NCBI GenBank assembly: GCA_015501075.1
Contig: JADNYJ010000279.1
Location: 1 to 44,345 of the forward strand
Reading direction: 5' to 3'
DNA from: Gymnopilus junonius
Lineage: Eukaryota > Basidiomycota > Agaricomycetes > Agaricales > Galerinaceae
DNA length: 44,345 nt
The translations under genes and the position numbers were made by a program. The notes under the pieces are model-generated. The model saw only the letters and a program-made list of their open reading frames with translations. It was not told where the DNA came from and did not search any database. Of the stretch, positions 32,407 through 42,710 are shown piece by piece (positions within the stretch are counted from its first letter, which is position 1; every line of letters begins with the position of its first letter).

Positions 32407-33774
32407 AGAGTTGACGACTCGACTCCCCAGATCACTTGTTACCTGCTAGGTTTTCCGTTCCTTTTGATTATAGACGTCGACGTCCCATCGGCACCTTTGC
32501 CCCCCCCCTATGACCACCACCGCCTCGAGATTTTGCCACGACATTTCCTGACCTTCACCTTTACCTTCTTTGCTTCTTTGATTTCTTTGTGTCCCCCTAT
32601 CCCCTATTCTTTTCATTTGCTTGTTTTTTTTGTATATGATATAATTTCCATCTCTTCTCCTTTTTTTTTTCAAAATCAAACTTCAAAAAAGCTCCCTTCT
32701 ATTCTAACCCATCCATCTTCGTCGATTATCATCCTCCATCATTCATTGAGATGTTCTTGTCTATCTACTCTATACTTACACGTCGCGGTAGCTAGCTCTG
32801 CGAGACCTTTTGGATGGATTGAGAGAGGTTGGAAATTGGGGTCGGAGCGGATGCCTACTCTGGCTTGGTTGGCTTGGCTTACCCGTTTGCTTCTTTCAAA
32901 ATTTGACTTGGATGCTTGTGCTTTTTTTTCTTTTGTTTTTTTGTTGTATGGACGCTGGATTGGATTGGCTTTTGATAGAGTAGTGTTGGGTTGGATTGGA
33001 TTGGATATGGATGCGTGGGTGGGAGTGGAGGAGGGGGAGGGGAATGTTGTGTCGTTGTTATTGTTATCGTTGCTGTGGTTGTTGTAGATTTGAAGCTTTG
33101 AAGTTGTACTCGATTCGAGTATGTAGTTCGTATGGTATGGTACGGTATGTATGTACGTGGTTGACACCGGCGGTCTCCCCTTTTTCTTACTTTCCTTCCT
33201 TCTTCATTTTCCTCTCGTTGATGTTCATCAATCATCCCTTCCTTCTTATATGCACCCTTTTCCTCTCGCTCATTTCATTTTCCCATGTTTTTACATCTGT
33301 CTCACCCATCTTCATCCATGTTCAAGTTCCCATCTCATTCCCGTCTCTTTTCTGCACTCTTGGATAGATTTTTTTTCTCTGCCCTTTTTCTTCATCATCA
33401 AAACTCAAATCATCTGTAATATGACCATGACTTGACACCCTATATCCCCACCCCATGCCACTTCTTTTGATCATTCTCTCGTATCTCATCCTATCCTCAT
33501 TTCTCCATCTCACACTCACACTCGCACTGGACATATGATTACTGGCACTGACACTGATACTCATACAATGTGATTCATCTTTCAACTTTAAAATTCCTTG
33601 TTTCCATTTTCGTTTGGTTCAAGTACTCTTTGGACTTGAGTGTTGAACTTGAAAAAATGGGTCTGTATATGCATTTTGGTGTCTACTACATTCTTCTTGC
33701 ACGAATATAAAAAAATGTGGTGGTATATATACTGGAGAGTAACGCTGTTTTTTGTTTTTTTACAAGCCAATTTG
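32407..33774. other. 3' flank of beta-subunit gene and intergenic DNA
   Basis: Pyrimidine-rich sequence, TTGGATTGG-type tandem units (32960-33010) and a GTTGTTATTGTTATCGTTG stretch (~33050). Long open frames here come from low complexity. Nothing else seen. Confidence 0.6.
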
Positions 33775-34808
33775 AATGCGGGATTTGCATCTCGACAAAG
33801 ACATCAAGAAAACCATGAAAATAAAAAGTACTAGGTTTGACCGGCAGTAATCACTCTTCAAATGATTGCGAAAAGGTGATCGTATGGGTACGCGATTGGG
33901 AGGTGCTTAATTAAAAGAAAAAGCATGTATAACCTTAAAGTGAAGGTCACAGGAGAAGATCCAATTGCTATCGACCTCACGACTGGCTGACTAGCAAACT
34001 CCCTAGAAAATCCATTTGATGAGTCGGACCTCCTGGAAACAAAAAAGTTGAGCTGCCCTGCAAGTCGAGGACAGACATCACTGATCATCTCGAGGACGTG
34101 CTGCTGAAATCGGGAACCACCTCCTCTGGCGGGATGTGTATGCATCCAAGCCGTCGATTATGACCAACTATAAGTCACTCCAGCTATGTCTTTAAAGACT
34201 GTCTGAAAATCATAGGATCCTCCTCTACTGCCTGGGCGACGTAGGGTTCCAGCTCTAGGATCGCAAGCAATATCTGGTAAGTGACAGAAGTTATAAATAT
34301 CTTGCCAAGCCCTCATTGGTCGTCTCATCTGAAAAAGAAGCTGGCAGTGAGTCTGTTTTGCTTTGATAGCAGTTCCACAAAAGAGATCACTATAGCCATT
34401 TTTCTGACCCCAGGAGGTCCGTGGAGCCAAATGATATTGGGTGAGTCCACACCATCATAAGGGTTAAGCGCCCATTCAGCCAAATCCCGCAAAACTGATG
34501 CGCTGGGGTGTGGAAGGTTTCTTGGTCGAGCGAGGTCATTGCTGTCATATGTGATATCAGGATATACGTATTTATGGAACATTTTTCTAATTACTGTTCA
34601 AAGCCGATGAGTCACAGGCAAGGAGGAAAGAAGAATAGAATAATTTACTTTGATGACTATCACGGATGGACCCCATGACAATTTGAAAATTTCCACCAGT
34701 AATGACCAAATTCTTGCATGAAATAATTGAGGGAAGGTTCAGCGTCAATTGCAATGAGGGTGGCGTGTTGTTATCTTCTGTCAACTGGGTGGCAGTCGCA
34801 TTTGTCAT
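33775..34808 (-). pseudogene. NACHT/NLR-type gene relic, copy 2, divergent from FunK1
   Basis: ATG 34806-34808 opens a short N-terminus ending with the agaric NLR-like motif LVITGGNFQIVMGSIRD. A 55-bp intron (34648-34594) joins it in frame to IRKMFHKYVYPD, HPSASVLRDLAEWALNP and the P-loop region NIIWLHGPPGVRKMAIVISF, then LSKQNRLTASFFFR-stop. Downstream, broken frames still show VIIDGLDA (Walker-B-like, ~34140) and FFVSRRSDSSNGFSREF (~34040-33990). The expected GxGKS Lys-Ser is altered, and several stops follow. The N-terminal half is well preserved and CpG-containing, so it may still be transcribed as a short product. The C-terminal repeats usual in NLRs are absent. Confidence 0.8.
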
Positions 34809-34988
34809 TGCAAAAATGAGCGGGATAGTTCAAGAGACCGTGACTCTGTCAAATCGCGTCGGTCACATCACGACTTACCTATGTCACGGTATCAAAAGTC
34901 ACATGATGGTGGAAATGACCATATTATTCCCAAACTTGGCTCAACCGCGTTGTTTCTGAATCTCTACCTCCTTCACAGTACTCTGACT
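34809..34988. promoter_or_regulatory. Shared intergenic region between NACHT relic and FunK1
   Basis: 180 bp separates two divergent start codons and must hold both promoters. It includes several TCACATGATG/GTCACATC/GTCACG-type GTCAC boxes (~34860-34910). No TATA element is clear. Confidence 0.45.
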
Positions 34989-37406
34989 ATGCAGCCTCCA
35001 ACAGAGGCTGAAGCCAATCCCATGCCTAGCGAGCAAACATTGTCCCAAATGTCTAATCGCGATACTGTACCAACCGAACGGTTTTATGCAAAGCCCCCTC
35101 CTAAAACTCCACGTAAAAGGAATGTAGGAGCGGATCCCACACCAAAGACTACCCCCATTGTAAAAAAGGTAGCGAGCGACCACACCTTTGCTTCAGAGAT
35201 TAAAGATCGAAAAAACCTGAACAAAGAGCTTGCCAGAGAGATGTCGGGGCACTTTCTAGGTCCTATACCACCTAAGGAATTTTTGAAGAGCTTCCTCTCC
35301 AAGGAGCTCGACATGGAAGACTGGCCCATAGACAAAAAAGGACTTTCCAAACGTCTTTCTCGTATTCCCTTGACGGGCAACGAAGTCGAGATGTACCAGC
35401 CATTTGCAAGTATCCAGTTGTTGTCTTCGAAATTCCTGTTTTACTGACATTGTGGTAGATTGAAGCATTCAAGGATTTCATTCCTGGAATGCAATTTCGT
35501 GATACCCATGCCAATCCTGACGGTCGTCGGGACAACCTTGCAACAGATATCGCTGTATATGATTCCGATGATCTCCCGGAAGGTACCATAACCGACTTCT
35601 CAAAAATGTCAATTTTCTTAGAATTCAAGTCTCGCCCGGAAGGAGACCCCTTTCGCGACCCTAAAAATTATAAAAAGCCAAAGGCAGATAATTTTCGCTT
35701 TGAAAGTGCGGACGATAAACCGACGGAAAATCGGGGTCAAATCGGTTCTTATGCAGCTGCCATCGCCGGTTCTCAATTTCGCCTTCATTTGTTCTCTGTG
35801 TCGATATGCCGAGAGAATGCCCGCCTCATCCGCTGGGATCGTGCTGGAGCGGTCGTAACCCAGAGTTTCAATTATAAGAAGGAGCCTGAATTACTAGCCG
35901 ATTTCTTTTGGAGATACTCGCATCTTGACCTGCGCCAGAAGGGATATGATCCTACTTGTTCTGTTGCCTTGGAGGAAGACATTACAAAGATGGGGGACTA
36001 TGAACGTGATTTACAGGAAGCAAACTCAATTCATCGCGAATTCAGGAAGTTGTTAGTTCCAGACCGCAAGGAACCCGACAAAGGCAGCCAATTCATCATT
36101 TCATACCCTCCGTACTATGAATCCTATTCCCCTTTTGCAAGGGCTACTCGGGGTATGCTAGCCTACGACCTTGAAGCCGATGCACTCGTTTACTTGAAAG
36201 ATTATTGGAGGGCAGATGCCGATGGGATGGAGAAGGAAGGCGACATCTACACTATCCTAGAGGATTACAATGTCCCAAATATTGCACCTTTCGGACAGGG
36301 TAACGACGTAGAGGACCATCGCACACTTACACATTTACTTCGAAGTTTTGAATGGGCTTGTTGGACTGTCAGCATGGTTCAGTTGCGTCAGTACCGCATG
36401 ACGTTGAAAGTCGTCGGTCATCCATTAACTGATTTCTCATCCTCACGAGAATTTGTTAGTGCAGTCGCTGATGCAATGGAAGGTAGAAATTCCGTTTTCG
36501 GTTCTGTCATCCAGATACTCATTTCTATTGCGACAGCACATGATGTTGCTTACTTTGATGCTAGGATCCTTCACCGTGATATCAGCGTTGGGAATATCTT
36601 AATTACAGAAGAGGGGAAGGGCCTTCTAATCGACTGGGATCTCTGTATTGACCTCAGGCGAGAAGCAACTGGTGGCCGGCGCCCCTCGCGCACCGTGAGT
36701 TTGCTTCCGTTTTGTCACTTGTTCCTCTTACATACTTGGCGTATAGGGAACCTGGCAGTTCATGTCAGCCGCACTACTTAAAAGCCCATCATCCAAGCAT
36801 GATATCGAAGACGACCGCGAATCCGCCTTCTATGTATTAATATGGACCGCCTTGCGATATTCTAAACATATTACTCGCCCTACACCCACGTCGGGGCCGG
36901 CTAGAGATGATGTTGTCGAATTTCTTCGTGGATTCGACGAATACTACCTTGATGCATCCGGAAATCCCAAAGGAGGTGTCGCTAAGTCGGCATTCATGCT
37001 AGGAAAAACTCTATCTCGGGCTGTTCAGTTCGACGGGCGTCCCCAGCTGGATATTTTGTTGAGGGTACTAAATAATGTCTTCAAGGTCCGCTATGAAGGC
37101 GAGCCCGAAGAGGAGGAGCTCCAGGAATTAAAAGACCTCGAAGCAAAAGGGCCATCTGCGGCGGGCAGTTGTCGTGTGACTGTTGCATATAAGTACTTCG
37201 ACCGTTTGAAGCAACTTGGAGAAAGGGGTTGGTTGGTGCAGACGATACGAACGCATCTTGGGACAACAAACTGGCCTCAAGATGATGTAGCAGATCCCCA
37301 AGAAATCCTACCCAAGACTGGTAGCAAGCGCAAAATGATGCAAGACCAAGAAAACTTGCACGGAAGAATTGCCAAGAGGCGCGGAGCTGTATCAGCACCT
37401 CTGTAG
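34989..37406 (+). CDS. FunK1-family fungal protein kinase (intact)
   Basis: Three exons: 34989-35405, 35459-36694, 36747-37406; 770 residues, no internal stop. FunK1 kinases are a fungal lineage expanded in multicellular basidiomycetes; substrates are largely unknown. N-terminal ~150 residues are basic and Pro-rich, then the FunK1 N-lobe region (EMYQPF|IEAFKDFIPGM; AVYDSDD). Catalytic loop ILHRDISVGNILI with HRD at ~511-513 and Asn ~518; metal-binding LLIDWDLCI with DWD at ~531-533, the usual FunK1 variant of DFG; and GTWQFMSAALL at ~552, an activation-segment end. The C-terminal tail is basic (GSKRKMM, IAKRRG), a possible nuclear signal. Intron 2 (36695-36746) is GT-AG; intron 1 (35406-35458) must be GC-AG to keep frame. 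An upstream in-frame ATG at 34881 is possible but lies in the shared promoter. Confidence 0.93.
35406..35458 (+). other. GC-AG intron in FunK1 gene
   Basis: The donor is GCAAGTATCC, the acceptor TGGTAG, with a CTGAC branch-like site at ~35444. The neighbouring GT at 35410 would give an immediate stop; GC at 35406-35407 joins EMYQPF to IEAFKDF in phase 0. Confidence 0.85.
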
Positions 37407-38027
37407 CTAGGGTGCCTCGTCATCCTGCATCCTTATCTTTTCGTGGAACCTATATTTGAAGCAGTTAAATACCATGTCGTTTGATACCCACATGTACTTC
37501 GCATCTGCAATTGGAATTGGTTTAATATTTTGATTTAACTTTGGATGAATTACAATCAAAGGTATATGCTAAATATCAGGAAGTTAGAAAAGGAGAAATA
37601 TCCAGCAAGTTTAGGTCACCAACCCTGCTGTCGCATTGTATAGAGCAATGTTTAAAGTTGGAAGCAGCACAGCCGTTGCCTGAAGAGCTTGCTGCCAAGA
37701 ATAGATGCGATAATAGCGTCGTCAACTTGAAATAAGACGATAATGTTGTCTGCCTCTCGGAAGGCCTAAGTTGCAGCAAATTGATGCTGTGGAAGCAATT
37801 GAGTTCAGGGCAGTAAAGCCGTCAAGAAAGTGGAAAGACATAAAATTTCCATTTAACAATGTAATTTAGTAAGGGCATTCGTAGGAAAAGGGCTAGGAAA
37901 GGCAGTGGCCAGGGTTTAGATCAAACGCGCTAAGTTTTGTTATGTCTTTGTCGAATTTTTGCGGTAGAAGGTGAGAAACCCGGTGCCACTTAAGATTCGA
38001 AGAAGTTTGAGGAGTGGATTCATAGCT
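37407..38027. other. FunK1 3' flank, no gene assigned
   Basis: AT-rich DNA with one 64-codon open stretch (37541-37735, Glu/Lys-rich) lacking a recognised motif. A minus-strand frame enters from the duplicated segment (see 37893-38129). Confidence 0.5.
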
Positions 38028-38129
38028 GCTTCCGGCACGGCTTTCATTGTCAGACGGAATGAATAACCCAGGTAAATGTCGGTTGGGAGAGGGCCGGAAG
38101 GGACGGGTGGAGTTGGGGGGAGTCGGCAT
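37893..38129 (-). CDS. Start of an unknown gene carried by duplication copy B (partial)
   Basis: From ATG 38127-38129: MPTPPNSTRPFRPSPNRHLP, then LFIPSDNESRAGS, then Ser/Thr-rich sequence to a stop. Only the first ~33 codons lie in the duplicated segment; the rest is unrelated to copy A. In copy A the same start (29070-29072) hits a stop after ~14 codons because of a ~40-bp deletion. This suggests a conserved minus-strand neighbour of the beta-subunit gene that was broken in both copies. Product unknown. Confidence 0.4.
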   Translation of the reverse strand: MPTPPNSTRPFRPSPNRHLPGLFIPSDNESRAGSSYESTPQTSSNLKWHRVSHLLPQKFDKDITKLSAFDLNPGHCLS

Positions 38130-38157
38130 TATTAGTGGGATAGAGAAGGTATGCACC
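38028..38157. repeat. Segmental duplication copy B, piece 1
   Basis: Matches 29006-29105 apart from the extra ~40 bp. Its last nine bases GTATGCACC (38149-38157) are the target duplication of the following element and recur at 40442-40450. Confidence 0.93.
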
Positions 38158-38937
38158 CAGACTCCTTCCCAGTCAGCGGCGGGCTTTTAAATATTACATA
38201 ATCGCTCCCAAGTTGAACTTCGAACAGAGCTAACGCCCACCGCCGACTGGCACAACTCGTCTTTGACGTTGTTTGGCAGGGCCCTCGTCACGGAAACTTT
38301 TGCCTTATAATTATCTAAAATTGACAACTGCAGAGCAGCCCATGCGTCCAGCGCATGTCAGTAGCAAGGTTCATAGATCTTGTAGATTAATCCACTGCTG
38401 TCAATTATATCCAATGTCCTGCAAAACTGACATCAAAAATGTTCTTGAAGCTCTGGCTACTAACCATTTATCAATCCTACATTTCCTCATAAAAGTTCTT
38501 GAGTGGTCTCCTCAAGATCGAGAAGCACTGCTGGGTGACATAACTGATTTCTGTGCAAGTCTTCACATACTGGCTCTGGATAAAGTTATTGATTGGGCAT
38601 TCAATGAGGTCAGAAAAAAGTTTTAGCTGAAGTAGTGCTGATGTCAGAGGGGTGATACAGTCTTCATTTCAATATGGCAAATGCAACATCAGCATATCTT
38701 GAAGGCTCATTTATGCAGGTTGCTAGCGAGAAGATGCAATCAAATATGCCATGGTTGTGGAAAATAACTTGTTTTAGTGGGCCACTGCTTCGCATGGCAG
38801 GACAATGCTTTTCCTACTTCACAAATAGTATTAGACCATCTATATATGATGATAGGTAAAATTTAAATATATGCCCTTCAGAATAAAATAGAACACACCT
38901 TGAACAGCAAATCCGATAGTACCTTGGCACAGATATT

Positions 38938-39028
38938 AGATTATGTAAGCGGCGGAGGAACGCTGCTGATATAATCACACACCCAGCTCCAGATACTAAT
39001 AATAAGTCAAATCTAAATATAGCTGCCT
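38938..39028 (+). repeat. Direct repeat 1 inside Mutator-like element
   Basis: Begins ATTATGTAAGCGGCGGAGGA and ends AATCTAAATATAGCTGCC; a diverged copy lies at 39672-39763. The pair brackets the AACCAGTTA block. Confidence 0.6.
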
Positions 39029-39115
39029 TTTGCCACACACTGCTGGCACATGAGGCATTTGTTGAAGTTCATATTGCATTAACTGATGCTAACTGCAAAA
39101 TATACTAACCATTGT

Positions 39116-39560
39116 AACCATAAACCACAGTCTGGTTAGCAGTTAGTCCAAATTTTAGAATTTTTGTAACTGCTTAAAACTGGTCTTAACCAGTTAGGAC
39201 CAGTCATAAAATTCTGAAATTTTGCATGATTATACCCACATATTATAACTTTTGAACGACCCAGAAAACGTAAAATTCGGTGGAGAATTAAGAAAGTTAT
39301 AGCAATACTTGCAAAAATTGTTGAATCTGCTCTAATTTTATCATTTCTCAACCGTTTGTGATGTTCTTGAGCTCGTTTTGACCGTAAAAATTGTGATTCA
39401 TTTAGTTTACACTATGAAACAATTATTTATGCCAAAAAAACTGGTTATAACTGGTTGATAACTGGTTATAACTGTAACCAGTTAAAACCAGTTATATAAC
39501 TGCAAATAACTGCACAAGACTGATCAAGACCAGTTAGTTGCAGTTCGGTCCAGTTATTTA
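39116..39560. repeat. AACCAGTTA / TAACTGGTT motif cluster
   Basis: More than fifteen copies of ACCAGTTA, AACTGGTTA or close variants in both orientations, densest at 39440-39545, where a nearly pure run of alternating orientations could form hairpins. Another cluster edge (39580-39640) reads CTGGACCAGACCAGAC. It resembles a subterminal binding array of a nested MITE, but clear ends and a target duplication were not found. Confidence 0.55.
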
Positions 39561-39671
39561 GACATTTCTAATTTTACCTAACTGGTCTCGGTCTCGGTTA
39601 GGGTCCTCGGGCACCCAAAAACTGGACCAGACCAGACTTTCAAACATTAATTCCAGCAGCCCTGTAACTTA

Positions 39672-39763
39672 TTATATTATATAAGCAGCGGAGGGATGCC
39701 GCTTATATCAGCAGATAAGATACAGCATTTAAAAATAATCTGAATCTAAATATAACTGCCTTG
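39672..39763 (+). repeat. Direct repeat 2 inside Mutator-like element
   Basis: Diverged copy of 38938-39028, starting ATTATATAAGCAGCGGAGGG and ending AATCTAAATATAACTGCC. Confidence 0.6.
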
Positions 39764-40441
39764 CACTAGGGCTCCATTCGCAGCCATCTTCCAAAAACAT
39801 ATTTCCATCAAACAAGCCCATTAATATTTATACATACAAAACAAGTTTCACAGCAGTAAAATTTAACAACAAACAGAGAATACTGCCATGACAAGAACCA
39901 ATGGTTTGTTGAAGAAAAAGAACATGGCAGAAGAATATGCCGGATAAAGCCGGACAAGCATGCCATCAGCTTGACTGCAGAGCCAGACCAAGCCGAACAA
40001 GCACACCATTGTCCTGATTGCAGACATGTTGAGATGCTGCGGGATCACAGAGCATTACAAGAATGTCCTCTAAAAGAATGATGTTTTACTTATGTAAAAG
40101 CATCGTAATTACATCCCTACTAGATGCAAATCCAGAGTGAAAGTGAATCAGACCTGACTTTGGGGATCAACAGGATAGTATCATTGATAAATTATCCTCA
40201 ACTCAGGAAGACAACCTTGGAGAGATCAGAGGGAGGACATGATAGCAAGACACGGTATAAAATAGGAAATAGCTATGACAGCATGACACGTCGAGGCAAA
40301 AGTTCCCGTGACGAGGGCCCTGCCAAACAATGTCAAAGACAAGTTGTGCCAGTCGGCGGTGGGCATTAGCTCTGTTCGAAGTTCAACTTGGGAGTGATTA
40401 TGTAATATTTAAAAGCCCGCCGCTGACTGGGAAGGAGTCTG

Positions 40442-40719
40442 GTATGCACCCTGAAAAAAATAAGCTAAGGACCAAGTACATGTTGAAACATTGACAATGA
40501 AAGATGGTGCAGCAGTAGAGATGACTCATGCAGGAGGCCAAGACATGCAGCGTGACCATTCTGTAGGGACAGATGCCATAGATGGCAAAGGACCGATGAG
40601 GGTTGGATAATGGAGAGGCACATTGCGTCATTGGGGTGTGTGGAGTGAGGAACCAGGCAGGGATGTAAATAGTTGGCAGGTTGTGTTGGGAGATGAGTGG
40701 ATTTGCACCCTAAAAGATA
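40442..40719. repeat. Segmental duplication copy B, piece 2
   Basis: Matches ~29093-29330 of copy A with small insertions and many CG to TG/CA differences. It ends with AAAAGATA (40712-40719), the target duplication of the next element. Confidence 0.92.
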
Positions 40720-42415
40720 AGGGCCGGATACTGGTGCTTGTGGGTGAAATAAATAATAAATAAAAAAAGGCACATGCACAAAAAAGGAAAGAGGAAAGGA
40801 AGAGAGGGAAGAAGAGGGAGAAACTTGAGGGAAACTTACTATAGATAATCCTCTCAGTCTGACTTTCCCTCATTCTACTGCTTGGGGTGCTTTGCCCTGA
40901 ATTTGGCACAGAATCAAGAGAATGGCATTGTGCAGGTCACTTTTGGAAACTTGGATGCAGTCAGGTGATTAAAGGAAGGATACTGATGGAAATGGTGCAT
41001 CAGACCCTTTTTTCAATATTTTCAGGCTGGATACTTGACCCGGACCCTTCCTTTTCACAGGATACTCGCCTAGATATGCTTACTTGCACATGTAGATAGT
41101 CTCTTTCACATCTGTGGATAATCTAAAAATTTCCCACAATACATTTTGTGGTCAGAAGAGCAGAGCTAATCCTGTAAGAATTTCAATGGGATCTCTGGAG
41201 GTCCCTCACTCATTCTACAGCAAACAGAAACAACTTTTTATTGTACCTCAGTGTTTAATTACTGCAATGTAATATACAAAATTATTCAACTATGTCAAAA
41301 TGGCATCATCCATCTTGCCTGGGATGAGATGCGAGTCATGCAGCAGATGGCAATAGCACATCTGGTTGAACAGGCATGCCAGTGGGTATACAGGCCATGG
41401 TAGTGGCTTGATCAACCCATGCAAAAGCTGCATGCAGATGTTAAACATCATGCATGAGCTAAAAGCCACCATCTCACCCACAAAGGCAACGGCAGTGGAG
41501 ACCAGCACGTCTGATTTAACAGACATGCCAGAGGGCATACAAGCCACTAACATGACTCACCTTACCCCTCCTGCTTACAGAAAAGGTCTAAAGACCCCTT
41601 GCTCAAGCAAAAAAATCCTCCATCTCATGTTTGCAAGTGAGGGAGGCAGAGCAAAGGTGCCAGCAGTGGGTGGCAGTGATGACTCACCTGGGGGAGTTGG
41701 TTAGTGCAGAAAAAATAAGAAAGAAAAAATCAGGACAAGCTCACGATATGATTGCAAGCACATTCAGGGACATACCTATAGGGCCACCCTCCACATGTCC
41801 CCCCTTCTGGCATACTAGCCCATGGCTGCCTGGCTTCTCGACAATGGGGGAGAGGTTGGCAGCTGTGGCGGTGTTGGTCTTGCTGCATCAAATGGGGTAT
41901 GTGGCCCACCCACACCATTGTCACCCTCATGGTGGACCATTGGATGTCATTGGCAGCAGCATTGGCCTTGCTGCATCGAACGGGGTATGTGGCCCACCCA
42001 TGCCATCATCACCCTCATAGTGGACATTGTTGGCTGCTGTCATTGTACTTCAGTGGAGATGGTGCAGGTGTTGACACCTGCACTGTTGTTTCCTGTTCAA
42101 AAGGTCAAGGGAGGAGGGGAAGGGGGTCAGCGGCATTGTGTATGGTGACTAGCCACATACCTCATAGCCCTGTTTTTTTCCCTACTCGCTCTCAGTACTC
42201 CTAGTTGTTGTTCTGTCTTGTTCTTTGGCCGATGCCGCCGCTGCCTTCTTGGTTGCTTGCTGGGTGGTTGGTGCCAGGAGCAGGGGATGGTGGGAGGAGA
42301 GAATGAGTATGGAGAATGTTGATCAACAGGGTGAGGAGGGAAATGGGTCACATGAATTGATTACTAATTTCTAGTATCCTTTTCAGTATCCACCCACAGT
42401 CATAGGATACCAGCC
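40720..42415. mobile_element. hAT-like non-autonomous element
   Basis: 1,696 bp between 8-bp direct repeats AAAAGATA (40712-40719, 42416-42423); copy A is uninterrupted at this site, proving insertion. Termini AGGGCCGGATACTGG and CAGTCATAGGATACCAGCC form imperfect ~25-bp inverted repeats sharing CACCCAC/GTGGGTG at the inner edge. No transposase. Contains an A/G-rich tract (~40786-40833) and an 80-90-bp tandem duplication. Confidence 0.82.
41866..42035 (+). repeat. Two-copy tandem repeat (~85 bp)
   Basis: Units share TTGCTGCATC, GGGGTATGTGGCCCACCCA, then CATCACCCTCAT-type sequence. They sit inside the hAT-like element. Copy number two, no spacers, so not a CRISPR array. Confidence 0.75.
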
Positions 42416-42710
42416 AAAAGATAGTCTGGATGATTGGAGGGTTGTTTGCTGATGGGGAGGGAGCAAACAGATGACAACACTGATTGTGCGATCACATTGA
42501 ATGGTTGTCCATTGTCTCCCATTGCTATACTAAAGTGATCTAAATCAGGTGTAACTTACCCCAAACCCAGACCAAGCAGAAAAGCACAGAAAAGAAACCA
42601 CGGGCCTGCACCATGGGCAACTCTGCCTCCAATGCGAACAATCCTCCCAGAGGAAGAAACAGCAACACTGGCCCACCCAATACCATCCACACCACATCCA
42701 CATCCCCCGG
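42416..42710. repeat. Segmental duplication copy B, piece 3
   Basis: Matches 29323-29656 (copy A), including the beta-subunit 5' untranslated region and first codons. Differences are dominated by CG to CA/TG (for example CCGTTG to CCATTG, GACCGAG to GACCAAG, AGCGCAG to AGCACAG). Confidence 0.95.
42613..42710 (+). pseudogene. Truncated 5' end of SNF1/AMPK beta-subunit copy
   Basis: ATG 42613 opens MGNSASNANNP as in the parental gene. The frame stays open for ~33 codons and is cut by the Gypsy-B LTR at 42711. The promoter-equivalent upstream is complete apart from the two insertions. Remaining gene sequence, if any, would lie beyond the Gypsy element outside this window. Confidence 0.92.

Larger units (their letters stand above)
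38158..40441. mobile_element. Mutator-like non-autonomous DNA transposon
   Basis: 2,284 bp with 148-bp terminal inverted repeats (38158-38305, 40294-40441; about five differences, four at CpG), termini CAGACTCCTTCCC. The flanking repeat GTATGCACC is 9 bp if the terminal C/G belongs to the element (11 bp otherwise). Long inverted repeats with 9-bp duplication fit the Mutator superfamily. Interior: a weak 38273-38626 frame (SCKTDIKNVLEALATNHLSI, no known domain), two ~90-bp direct repeats and an AACCAGTTA-rich block. No transposase found. Confidence 0.88.

Noticed and set aside
32464..33435. Overlapping long open frames rich in Phe, Leu and Ser
   Set aside because: Produced by pyrimidine-rich 3' flanking DNA; no start context, domain or intron structure.
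37541..37735. Small Glu/Lys-rich gene after the kinase
   Set aside because: Only 64 codons, AT-rich flank, no motif, no intron signals; cannot be separated from chance.
41866..42035. Possible CRISPR-like repeats
   Set aside because: Only two adjoining copies, no spacers, eukaryotic context and inside a transposon.
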